Shown piece by piece: positions 1 to 6,225 of a DNA stretch of 6,225 bases. The stretch spans positions 1-6,225 of the forward strand of contig CAJPSJ010000123.1 in the NCBI GenBank assembly GCA_905373295.1. Direction: 5' to 3'. The DNA comes from an uncultured Campylobacter sp. (GTDB lineage: Bacteria; Campylobacterota; Campylobacteria; Campylobacterales; Campylobacteraceae). Both the position numbers and the translations under genes were made by a program. The notes below the pieces were generated by a model. The model did not search any database, had not been told where the DNA came from, and was given only the letters and a program-made list of their open reading frames with translations. Within the stretch, counting starts at the first letter, position 1. The number at the start of each line of letters is the position of its first letter.

Positions 1-1255
1 TGCCCAAAAACTCGCTCGGAGTGATGATGGTCGCCCTGACGTAGGGCTCCTCGATGCGCTCGATAAAATTTGGCGCGGGAAGCTCGCTGGGGCTGTGTAT
101 CCGCACGCACGAGCCGTCCGTGAGATACACAGCGTATGTGACGGTCGGCGCCGTGGCGATGAGATCGAGATCAAACTCGCGCTCGAGCCGCTCCTTCACG
201 ACCTCCATATGCAGTAGTCCCAAAAACCCGACGCGAAAGCCGAACCCTAGCGCGAGCGACGTCTCGGGCTCATAGCTAAGCGAGCTATCGTTTAGGCTGA
301 GCTTATCCAAAGCGTCGCGCAGATCTTCAAATTTATCGGTCTGCACGGGATAGATGCCCGCAAACACGAAGGGCTTGGCCTTCTCAAAGCCGCCCACGGG
401 CGCGACGGCGCGATTTTTAAAAAGCGTGATCGTATCGCCCACCTGCACGTCGGCGACGTTTTTTAGCCCCATTACTACGATGCCCACTTCGCCGCTGCTA
501 AGCTCGCGAGTTTTGGCGGGCGCAAGCGGATTGGGATACATCAGATCAAGCACCTCGTGGCGGTTCTCGCTACCCATGATATAAACCTCGTCGCCCTTTT
601 TCAGCACGCCGTCGTAGAGCCTAACTAGAGCGAGCGCGCCTAGGTAGTTATCGAACCAGCTGTCGTAGATGAGCGCCTTAAGCGGCGCGGCATCGTCCGT
701 TTTGGGCGCGGGGATGCGAGTGATTATCGCCTCTAAAAGCTCCTTGATGCCCACGCCCGTTTTGGCGCTAACCTCAATCGCGCTGCTGCAATCAAGCCCG
801 ATGACGTGCTCGATCTCCTCTTTTACGCGCTGCGGATCGGCGGCGGGCAGATCGATTTTGTTAAGTACGGGGATGATCTCGAGGTTGTGCTGCAGCGCGA
901 TATAGACGTTTGCGATGGTCTGCGCCTGCACGCCCTGGCTCGCGTCCACGACGAGGATCGCCCCCTCGCAGCTAGCCAGCGAGCGCGAGACCTCGTAGCT
1001 AAAATCCACGTGGCCAGGGGTGTCGATTAAATTTAAAACGTATTTCTCGCCGCCAAGCTCATACTCGAGCCGTACGGACTGCGCCTTGATCGTGATGCCG
1101 CGCTCCTTTTCGATATCCATCGTATCCATGATCTGGCTGCTCATCTGGCGCGCCTCGACGGCGTTGCATTCGCTGATTAGGCGGTCTGCAAGCGTGGATT
1201 TGCCGTGGTCGATATGCGCGATGATGCTGAAATTTCTGATATTTTTTGTTTTCAA
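1..1255 (-). CDS. lepA: Elongation factor 4 (LepA), translational GTPase, C-terminus cut by window edge
   Basis: LepA/EF4 is a ribosome-binding GTPase of the EF-G family that acts in the cytoplasm or at the inner membrane; it has been linked to back-translocation and to ribosome assembly or stress tolerance. The 418 residues seen here carry every G-domain motif: G1 AHIDHGKST (13-21), G2 ERGITIKAQ (51-59), G3 DTPGH (78-82), G4 NKID (132-135) and G5 SAK (163-165). A beta-barrel domain II follows at about 190-280, then the LepA-typical [13 protein letters not shown] (340-352) in domain III. LepA is normally about 600 residues, so roughly the last 180, including the LepA-specific C-terminal domain, lie beyond position 1. 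The start is TTG (1255-1253): it gives the usual N-terminus [20 protein letters not shown], has AGGGA seven bases upstream, and an in-frame TAA lies a few codons further upstream with no ATG or GTG between. Arginine codons are nearly all CGN (16 of 19 by hand count). The assignment is secure. Confidence 0.97.
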   Translation of the reverse strand, partial: MKTKNIRNFSIIAHIDHGKSTLADRLISECNAVEARQMSSQIMDTMDIEKERGITIKAQSVRLEYELGGEKYVLNLIDTPGHVDFSYEVSRSLASCEGAILVVDASQGVQAQTIANVYIALQHNLEIIPVLNKIDLPAADPQRVKEEIEHVIGLDCSSAIEVSAKTGVGIKELLEAIITRIPAPKTDDAAPLKALIYDSWFDNYLGALALVRLYDGVLKKGDEVYIMGSENRHEVLDLMYPNPLAPAKTRELSSGEVGIVVMGLKNVADVQVGDTITLFKNRAVAPVGGFEKAKPFVFAGIYPVQTDKFEDLRDALDKLSLNDSSLSYEPETSLALGFGFRVGFLGLLHMEVVKERLEREFDLDLIATAPTVTYAVYLTDGSCVRIHSPSELPAPNFIERIEEPYVRATIITPSEFLG

Positions 1256-1262
1256 GTGGCTT

Positions 1263-1267
1263 TCCCT
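1263..1267 (-). promoter_or_regulatory. Ribosome binding site of lepA, supports a TTG start
   Basis: On the minus strand AGGGA is followed by seven bases (AAGCCAC) and then TTG. This spacing is normal for a Shine-Dalgarno element. No ATG or GTG is available in frame before the upstream TAA stop, so the site decides the start of lepA. Confidence 0.7.
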
Positions 1268-1330
1268 GATGAAATTTTAAGCCGCATTGTGCCGAAATTT
1301 CATTTAAAAACGGGTAAATGGACGAATAGA

Positions 1331-1351
1331 ATTTATAAGACGAAATTTATA
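1331..1351 (-). promoter_or_regulatory. Possible -10 region(s) of a lepA promoter
   Basis: Two TATAAAT words lie on the minus strand at 1345-1351 and 1331-1337, about 75-95 bases before the lepA start. Campylobacter sigma-70 promoters rely mainly on a TATAAT-like -10 element and show little -35 conservation, so either word could serve. The region is AT-rich and such matches occur by chance, so this is a weak call. The presence of a terminator upstream makes some promoter in 1256-1925 likely. Confidence 0.3.
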
Positions 1352-1493
1352 CGGCGGCTCTTGGCAAATTGAAATTTTACGAAATAAAATTTTGAAGGAT
1401 AGGGGGAATACGGGAGGCTTTGAGAAATAGAATTTTAAGTTTTATCGGCGGTACGTTTTGCCGCGATAGAATTTTAGGATGAGAGTTGAGAGC

Positions 1494-1581
1494 AGATTTT
1501 ACTAATGGAATTCTGCGTCCTGGATGTGGCTGAGATCTTTTATACCTCGCTTAGTGTAGATTTTACTAATTGAATTTTGCG
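1494..1581 (+). repeat. Imperfect 24-base direct repeat, two copies
   Basis: The copies are at 1494-1517 and 1558-1581, 64 bases apart start to start. They share AGATTTTACTAAT, then one changed base (G or T), GAATT, a second changed base (C or T), and TGCG: 22 of 24 positions are identical. The intervening sequence is not repeated. This may be a relic of local duplication or a paired binding site. Confidence 0.6.
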
Positions 1582-1835
1582 GCTGTATTGAAATGTAAAA
1601 TCTCGCGCAATAAAAAATTTACAACAAGCTTTGCATGATCACGCTGCACGAAACTTGCAATGCTAATGGCTGAGAATTTTAATAAACGGGAGGAGGATCG
1701 CCATACGAAATTTTACTTTGAAATTCTACCGCTTGGGATTAGCGCGCAATTCTATGCCGTTACGGCGCACAAATATCGGTAAGTAAAAATTTTACCGCTA
1801 AGCTTCGCAGCGAAATTTCGTAATTTAAAATTTCA

Positions 1836-1860
1836 AAAAATTCTATCTCATAGAATTTTT
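1836..1860. other. AT-rich perfect hairpin, 11-bp stem with 3-base loop
   Basis: AAAAATTCTAT (1836-1846) and ATAGAATTTTT (1850-1860) are exact reverse complements around the loop CTC. The stem has only one G-C pair, so an RNA hairpin would be weak, although runs of A and T at its ends resemble a bidirectional terminator. It is built from two opposed copies of the dispersed ATAGAATTT motif, which may explain it without any transcriptional role. Confidence 0.4.
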
Positions 1861-1925
1861 AGGCAAAAATTTGCAAAGCAGAATTTTGAAAGATCTGTCG
1901 CCAAGAAAACCAAAATTTCGCTCAT

Positions 1926-1955
1926 AAAAAAAGGCTAGCTAGGAGGCTAGCCTTT
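1926..1955 (-). terminator. Rho-independent terminator of the large ORF
   Basis: On the minus strand AAAGGCTAGC, a six-base loop CTCCTA, and GCTAGCCTTT form a perfect 10-bp stem. The T run that starts at the end of the stem reaches seven bases (1932-1926). The hairpin begins 23 bases after the TAG stop of the large gene, the standard position for an intrinsic terminator. It should separate that gene's transcription from lepA. Confidence 0.9.
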
Positions 1956-1978
1956 ATGCTACCAGCTTAGCGTGGATA

Positions 1979-4900
1979 CTACCAATCGGTCTTTTGATTG
2001 TAAATATCGCGAATATCGCCCGTACCTAGCTTGCTAGTCGAAGTATCACTAGTACTATTATCCGATGCGCTACCGCCAGCGAATGATCCTACATCGTCTT
2101 CCGTACCGGACTTGACTTGACCTTCTCCACCCCAGACTGTAGGTCTAACAGCTCTTACGTTTACAGTAAGAGGATTGAAATACTGTGGCACACCAGGGAA
2201 CCTGCTAGAGTAAGCTCCAGTAGTAGAAGGTACGGTAAACATAGTTTTTTGATTTCCAGCAGGCGTATGGATAAGCCATGGGTTAGTTTCAATACGTATC
2301 CTAGCCTGACCTGGTACAGTAGCCTGGATAGCTATATCTTCCTTACCGCCGCTTACTACATTACCCCTGCGAACAGTTACGCCAGTAGGTGTAAAGCTAG
2401 TATAAGCGCTTACGAATTCTGCTCCTATATTATTTAGGGTAGCCCTAGTATTTACTACGAACTTCGTAAAATCAGTTAGGCTATGATCTTGAGCCGCTAG
2501 CACGGTAAATATATTCGAGCCAGGGGCTTCATAAGCAAGTTCTGCGCTAGGAGCAGGCATATTCGCGCACCTATCGGTTCTACCGCAATAGATCTGCGTA
2601 TAAATAGGTACGGTTACCCCGGTTCTGGTAGTAGCCTGATACACCCTGGATCCTAGGCTCTTGTCATACGACGTACCATAGACAAATAGTGCGTAAGTGC
2701 CTACGTTATCGCTAAAGTCTATAACGGTTTTACCTGTTGCATAGGTCTTACTATTGGAATTAGCAGCGGCTATATAAGCAGCTTTGCTTGCAGCTCCGGT
2801 TTCGCTAACCTTTCTAGTGATAAAGGCATCGAAATCTTCCTTAGACAGCTTTATATCGTTTTTATTGTAGTCCTCAGAGTCGGTATCAGAGATAGCTTTG
2901 TATGAGCTATCAAATTTCGACGGCCAAAATTTTCCAAAGGTCTTAAGAGCGGTTCCGTCTTGAATATCAAAGTCACTAGCGTAGATGAGCACCGGAGTGC
3001 TAGGGGTTTTATGCATCCTAGCGAAATTAAAATATACAGTTGAACCAGGGGTTTGCCCCTCTCTAAATCCTTGTGCTAAAATCTTGAAATCCGTTGATTT
3101 AGAATCGTAATTAATTCCTGCGCCGCCTCTTGGTCTATTAATAAGTCCGCCTACTAATGAAGCGTCGGAGTAGTAATTAAGCGCCGTTCTAAGCGGTATA
3201 GGCAAGCCGTAACCCGTATCGGCAGCAGAAGCAGCTTCCTCCCAACCTCCGGTAACAGTTGAGCTTAGAGTTCTTGCGTTATACGTATAGCATCTGCTAT
3301 CATATCCCGTAGAGCCTAGGCACTCGTTAGAATTCCTAGCAAAAAACTGTGTACCACCAGGGATATTGTAGACAACGGTAGGTCTATTAGGATATGGTGC
3401 GTAATTTGTAGCTCCACCGGTCCTGTTAGCGGTAGCTGTGGAGCAACGCCCATCGGCACTATTGCTAGCGCAATCAAATCCAAAATTTAGCGCAAAATCA
3501 AGATCACTCGAAAATCCGCACACGGCTTGAGGAGTACCACCAACATCTTGCTTATATCCGTCATAAAGCGTAGCGATGACATCCTTATAAACCTTATCGG
3601 ATAGATACGCTACGGCATTGACTTTAAGTTTGGCAAGCTGGCTTATCTGACGCGTTACAGCTAAATTCTGTGCGGGATTTTCACCTGGATATACTACGAC
3701 ATTATTCTCAATATACGGATCATTAAAATATGTATATGCAGATGTTCCGCCGGTGATATTATTATCACCTACGCCGCTTGTTATGCCATTATCAAGGCTT
3801 ACGAGCGATACTCTGATGCGATCCGGCTTGTAGCGCAATACAATATTATCGTTTATCGCTTTATCTTTGTTAGCAGCAATTCTCATGCCTACGTCGCAAC
3901 CTACCATACCTTTAGCGTCCGGGGTGTTGCTAGATGAATTGATAATGCATTTAGCACTCTTCCACTTTTTAGAGTATGTCTGATCGGAGTAGGCATCCGT
4001 CCATGAGTTATCATAGACGTTTACCAGTACATCACCGACATTGTAGTAGTTAAAAATTTTATCGGCATCTGCACCTATAGTTTCGGTATAGAGAACGGCA
4101 TAGTCTTTATCTTTATCGACCGGATTCTTCCTAGACTGAGTCATCAGATATGCGCCTTGAGAATTACCCTTCTCGCTAAATTTCGCTACACCTGCGGTTT
4201 CTACTATATCTCTAGCATTAAAATTCGCCCATAAGCTTATGGCATTTTTATCCCATACTCTTCTGAATGAGGCATCAAATTTCGAGCTTGTGCCATTTAA
4301 TACGCACGGAACATCGCCGCTCTTACCGAAAGAGCCTTTTTTGATGAGCGATGGATCGATCTCATATTTGCCCGTCTGCGCATTATATTTAGCGCCGTAA
4401 TACTCTACTGCGGTACCGCCGTAGCAGCCATCCTGTTTGACACCGCGTTTTAATGTGGTGGTAGCTGTTTTTCTATCGACATAATAGGACTGAGTAGCTA
4501 CATTAGCCGCGCATTCATTAGATATAAACGGACGTAAGTAAGTCTGAACGCCGCGAATCTTCGTCGATATATCTTGAGTATCGTCGGAATCTGTGCCATA
4601 GCTTTTACGTAGATGATAGCGCTGGTTACCTAGGTCGCCGCCAATTACTGCAGTATAGTTAGGCACGCCGTTGTCGCTGTAGCTTCTAGCCGATATTACG
4701 TGCGCCAATATATCTGCATTTTGTTCGTAGTCGCCGCCTACGCGTAGATCGTTGGGATTAAGTACGCTGGAATTATCGCCTTTTTTAGTTATATCGCCGC
4801 TAGCGGTGGTATCTACGATCTTACTATACTTGCCCGAATCCTTCAGCGCTTTTGTATCTACACTGAAATATGCTGGGCGAAGCACGAAGTTGTCGCTACC

Positions 4901-6225
4901 GCATATGTGAAATGAGCCGTCTTTTGACATTTTGATACCAAACTCATTACTAGCAACATCTATACTATTTTTAAGCTCGTCTAGCTTCTTTTGTATGATA
5001 TTATCCCAGATATCCTTCTTTTGTTCCGCAGTCAGACTTTTATTGCACCAATCAAAATCTTCATTGGCTTCACAATACCCGTATTGCTTCTTAAGCTCCC
5101 ATTTTTTAAGCTCTAGATAGTAAGCCTTAGGATCCTCGCTGTTTAAGTCCTTATCTTTTATATACTTATCTAAATCGGATCTCGAAGTAGCTTGCTCGTC
5201 AGGACGATAACTAAGCATAAACGTAAGACCTTGATACGCATCACCTATCTCTATATTATTTAGAGTTAAAATGCTCTTATTTTTAAAATCTAATTCCTTA
5301 TCTACGGAATAGGAATCGCCATTTAGCTTAAACGGAATTTTTAAGGTATCAGTTACTGATCGGCACGCATAAACTACGCTATTTTTCTTATCATCCTCGC
5401 TGACTTTGTCTGACGTAGTAGCGGCATTTTTTGCCCTTATGACGGACAAATATAATTTTCCTCCCAAGCCAAATTTTTCAAGCTTTCTATCCTTACTACC
5501 GATATATACGAGCTTACCTGTATTAGGATCTTTTTTAAAGTAAGGAGAATTCGCAGCCGCACCGATATAATCTGTACATTTACCGGTTTTATCATCATAA
5601 GACTTACAATATTGGCTCTCGTAATCTGGTCTAAAGATGAGTTTCGCATCGAAAGGCTTATCAGAGATTTGAGTATATAGCCTATCATCGTCGTCGCTCT
5701 TATTAAAATTCTTATTTACTACCTGCAAACCGCTTAACGGCTGAATATCGACACTTTTAGAAACCTTTGTTGCATCGCACAGCTCAAGCTCGGAGGCACT
5801 ATCCATATCCAAGACGACTTTCTGACCGTTGCCGACATCTAAGCTCATCTTATAGCTTAATGTCACGGCAGGAGCTTGGAGAATTTTTGCACCAGTATTA
5901 ACAGTAGCATTAAACTCGCCATACGCCGCTTTGCCTGGCCTCATCAAGCCGCCTGTCGGAGTAGTACCATTTAGCACGCCCGCACCTTCACCGATATAGA
6001 ATTTTAAAACATTATTTTCTAAGGTAGTAAATTGTCTATCTTGATAAATAGCGTCCGTTACATTTGGAGTACCGCCGGTTATGACGTCCTTCATCGTCTT
6101 GTATGCACCCTTCTGCCCGTCACGTAGATAGACTAATCTATCGGCAGCAGCGGCAGGTATAGTATTTGTGGCAGTAGTGATAGGATTGTTTATGGCCAAC
6201 TCATTATTTATAGTGGAACTATCTT
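1979..6225 (-). CDS. Very large probable surface or secreted protein, N-terminus outside window
   Basis: The reading frame is open from the right edge to the TAG at 1981-1979, giving 1414 residues without a break. A TTG at 6199-6197 could be read as a start, but codons upstream stay open to the edge (DSSTINNE precedes it), so the real start is outside and a signal peptide cannot be judged. No enzyme motif or transmembrane segment is evident. The protein is rich in Asn, Asp, Ser, Thr, Gly and Tyr, as in beta-rich exported proteins, and has 19 Cys, many in short pairs: C-X9-C (5608-5576), C-X8-C (5074-5045), C-X9-C (3322-3290), C-X8-C (3472-3443) and C-X5-C (2587-2567). A charged, Lys/Glu-rich, probably helical stretch of about 85 residues lies at roughly 5185-4930. 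Near the end comes RIRIETNPWLIH, then VWGGEG, a Ser/Thr/Gly/Asp-rich linker and the last residues IYNQKTDW. From memory this tail resembles uncharacterised large epsilonproteobacterial proteins near MSHA/type IV-pilin-like genes; this is inference. Arg codons are mainly AGA/AGG, unlike lepA. An adhesin or pilus-associated protein is plausible but unproven. Confidence 0.85.
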   Translation of the reverse strand, partial: DSSTINNELAINNPITTATNTIPAAAADRLVYLRDGQKGAYKTMKDVITGGTPNVTDAIYQDRQFTTLENNVLKFYIGEGAGVLNGTTPTGGLMRPGKAAYGEFNATVNTGAKILQAPAVTLSYKMSLDVGNGQKVVLDMDSASELELCDATKVSKSVDIQPLSGLQVVNKNFNKSDDDDRLYTQISDKPFDAKLIFRPDYESQYCKSYDDKTGKCTDYIGAAANSPYFKKDPNTGKLVYIGSKDRKLEKFGLGGKLYLSVIRAKNAATTSDKVSEDDKKNSVVYACRSVTDTLKIPFKLNGDSYSVDKELDFKNKSILTLNNIEIGDAYQGLTFMLSYRPDEQATSRSDLDKYIKDKDLNSEDPKAYYLELKKWELKKQYGYCEANEDFDWCNKSLTAEQKKDIWDNIIQKKLDELKNSIDVASNEFGIKMSKDGSFHICGSDNFVLRPAYFSVDTKALKDSGKYSKIVDTTASGDITKKGDNSSVLNPNDLRVGGDYEQNADILAHVISARSYSDNGVPNYTAVIGGDLGNQRYHLRKSYGTDSDDTQDISTKIRGVQTYLRPFISNECAANVATQSYYVDRKTATTTLKRGVKQDGCYGGTAVEYYGAKYNAQTGKYEIDPSLIKKGSFGKSGDVPCVLNGTSSKFDASFRRVWDKNAISLWANFNARDIVETAGVAKFSEKGNSQGAYLMTQSRKNPVDKDKDYAVLYTETIGADADKIFNYYNVGDVLVNVYDNSWTDAYSDQTYSKKWKSAKCIINSSSNTPDAKGMVGCDVGMRIAANKDKAINDNIVLRYKPDRIRVSLVSLDNGITSGVGDNNITGGTSAYTYFNDPYIENNVVVYPGENPAQNLAVTRQISQLAKLKVNAVAYLSDKVYKDVIATLYDGYKQDVGGTPQAVCGFSSDLDFALNFGFDCASNSADGRCSTATANRTGGATNYAPYPNRPTVVYNIPGGTQFFARNSNECLGSTGYDSRCYTYNARTLSSTVTGGWEEAASAADTGYGLPIPLRTALNYYSDASLVGGLINRPRGGAGINYDSKSTDFKILAQGFREGQTPGSTVYFNFARMHKTPSTPVLIYASDFDIQDGTALKTFGKFWPSKFDSSYKAISDTDSEDYNKNDIKLSKEDFDAFITRKVSETGAASKAAYIAAANSNSKTYATGKTVIDFSDNVGTYALFVYGTSYDKSLGSRVYQATTRTGVTVPIYTQIYCGRTDRCANMPAPSAELAYEAPGSNIFTVLAAQDHSLTDFTKFVVNTRATLNNIGAEFVSAYTSFTPTGVTVRRGNVVSGGKEDIAIQATVPGQARIRIETNPWLIHTPAGNQKTMFTVPSTTGAYSSRFPGVPQYFNPLTVNVRAVRPTVWGGEGQVKSGTEDDVGSFAGGSASDNSTSDTSTSKLGTGDIRDIYNQKTDW

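Larger units (their letters stand above)
1326..1860. repeat. Dispersed short motif ATAGAATTT(T)
   Basis: The word ATAGAATTT occurs on the plus strand at 1326-1334, 1427-1436 (ATAGAATTTT), 1466-1476 (ATAGAATTTTA) and 1850-1860 (ATAGAATTTTT). The reverse complement is present at 1748-1755 (AATTCTAT) and 1836-1846 (AAAAATTCTAT). Six copies in about 540 bases is a strong local enrichment, even allowing for AT-richness. Many further partial forms (GAATTTTG, GAAATTTTAC) lie between them. The function is unknown. Confidence 0.55.
1256..1925. other. Gene-free AT-rich spacer with dense short repeats
   Basis: No frame on either strand gives a credible protein: stops are frequent, and the few short open stretches lack a start with a properly spaced ribosome binding site. 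No tRNA or rRNA was recognised. The stretch is dominated by variants of GAATTTT, AAATTT and ATTTTAC in both orientations. It holds the lepA upstream region at its left end. It is long for a bacterial spacer between two genes on the same strand, so a decayed gene, a small RNA or a repeat-derived segment are all possible, but the sequence alone does not show which. Confidence 0.6.

Noticed and set aside
54..1280. Several plus-strand open frames across 54-1280
   Set aside because: They lie antisense to lepA, whose minus-strand translation carries all GTPase motifs; their products are low-complexity and unlike any family.
1688..1696. GGGAGGAGG on the plus strand, a perfect-looking Shine-Dalgarno sequence
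   Set aside because: No ATG, GTG or TTG follows within a usable distance; the first TTG is about 21 bases away and opens no meaningful frame.
1494..1860. CRISPR-like array formed by the spacer repeats
   Set aside because: The repeats are short AT-rich words in both orientations with irregular spacing, only one pair is longer than 20 bases, and no cas gene is present.
2117..2437. Plus-strand open frame of 106 codons (and another at 4932-5120)
   Set aside because: Both are antisense to the large intact minus-strand gene and show no convincing ribosome binding site or protein-like features.
5437..5688. Minus-strand open frame of 83 codons in a different frame of the large gene
   Set aside because: It overlaps entirely with the large frame, which is continuous here; the composition is typical of an out-of-frame shadow.
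6197..6199. TTG as the start codon of the large gene
   Set aside because: Upstream codons remain open to the window edge and no clear Shine-Dalgarno sequence precedes it (AATAATGAG), so the frame most likely continues beyond the window.

Overview
The window looks like chromosomal DNA of an epsilonproteobacterium (Campylobacterota), most likely Campylobacter or a close relative. Two things suggest this: the translated LepA reads like the Campylobacter version of the protein, and AAATTT/GAATTTT words are very frequent outside genes. The species cannot be fixed from sequence alone; the fairly GC-rich housekeeping gene would suit one of the higher-GC oral campylobacters.

Layout, with both genes on the minus strand: (1) positions 1-1255 hold the first 418 codons of lepA (translation elongation factor 4). 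It starts at a TTG codon and its C-terminal third runs off the left edge. (2) Positions 1256-1978 are about 720 bases without a credible gene. This stretch is AT-rich and full of short repeated ATAGAATTTT-like words, an imperfect 24-base direct repeat, an AT-rich hairpin and, at its right end, a strong rho-independent terminator. (3) Positions 1979-6225 hold one very large ORF of at least 1414 codons. It is open at the right edge, so its true N-terminus, and any signal peptide, lies outside the window. It encodes a cysteine-containing, Asn/Ser/Thr/Asp-rich protein that looks extracytoplasmic. I could not assign it to a characterised family with confidence. Its C-terminus recalls, from memory only, large uncharacterised epsilonproteobacterial proteins found near MSHA/type IV-pilin-like genes.

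The two genes point the same way, but the terminator 23 bases after the large gene and the long spacer mean lepA is probably transcribed on its own. They also differ in composition: lepA uses CGN arginine codons almost throughout, whereas the large gene uses mainly AGA/AGG. No functional link between them is apparent. The large surface-type protein, with its recurring short Cys-X8/9-Cys loops, is the most interesting item here.
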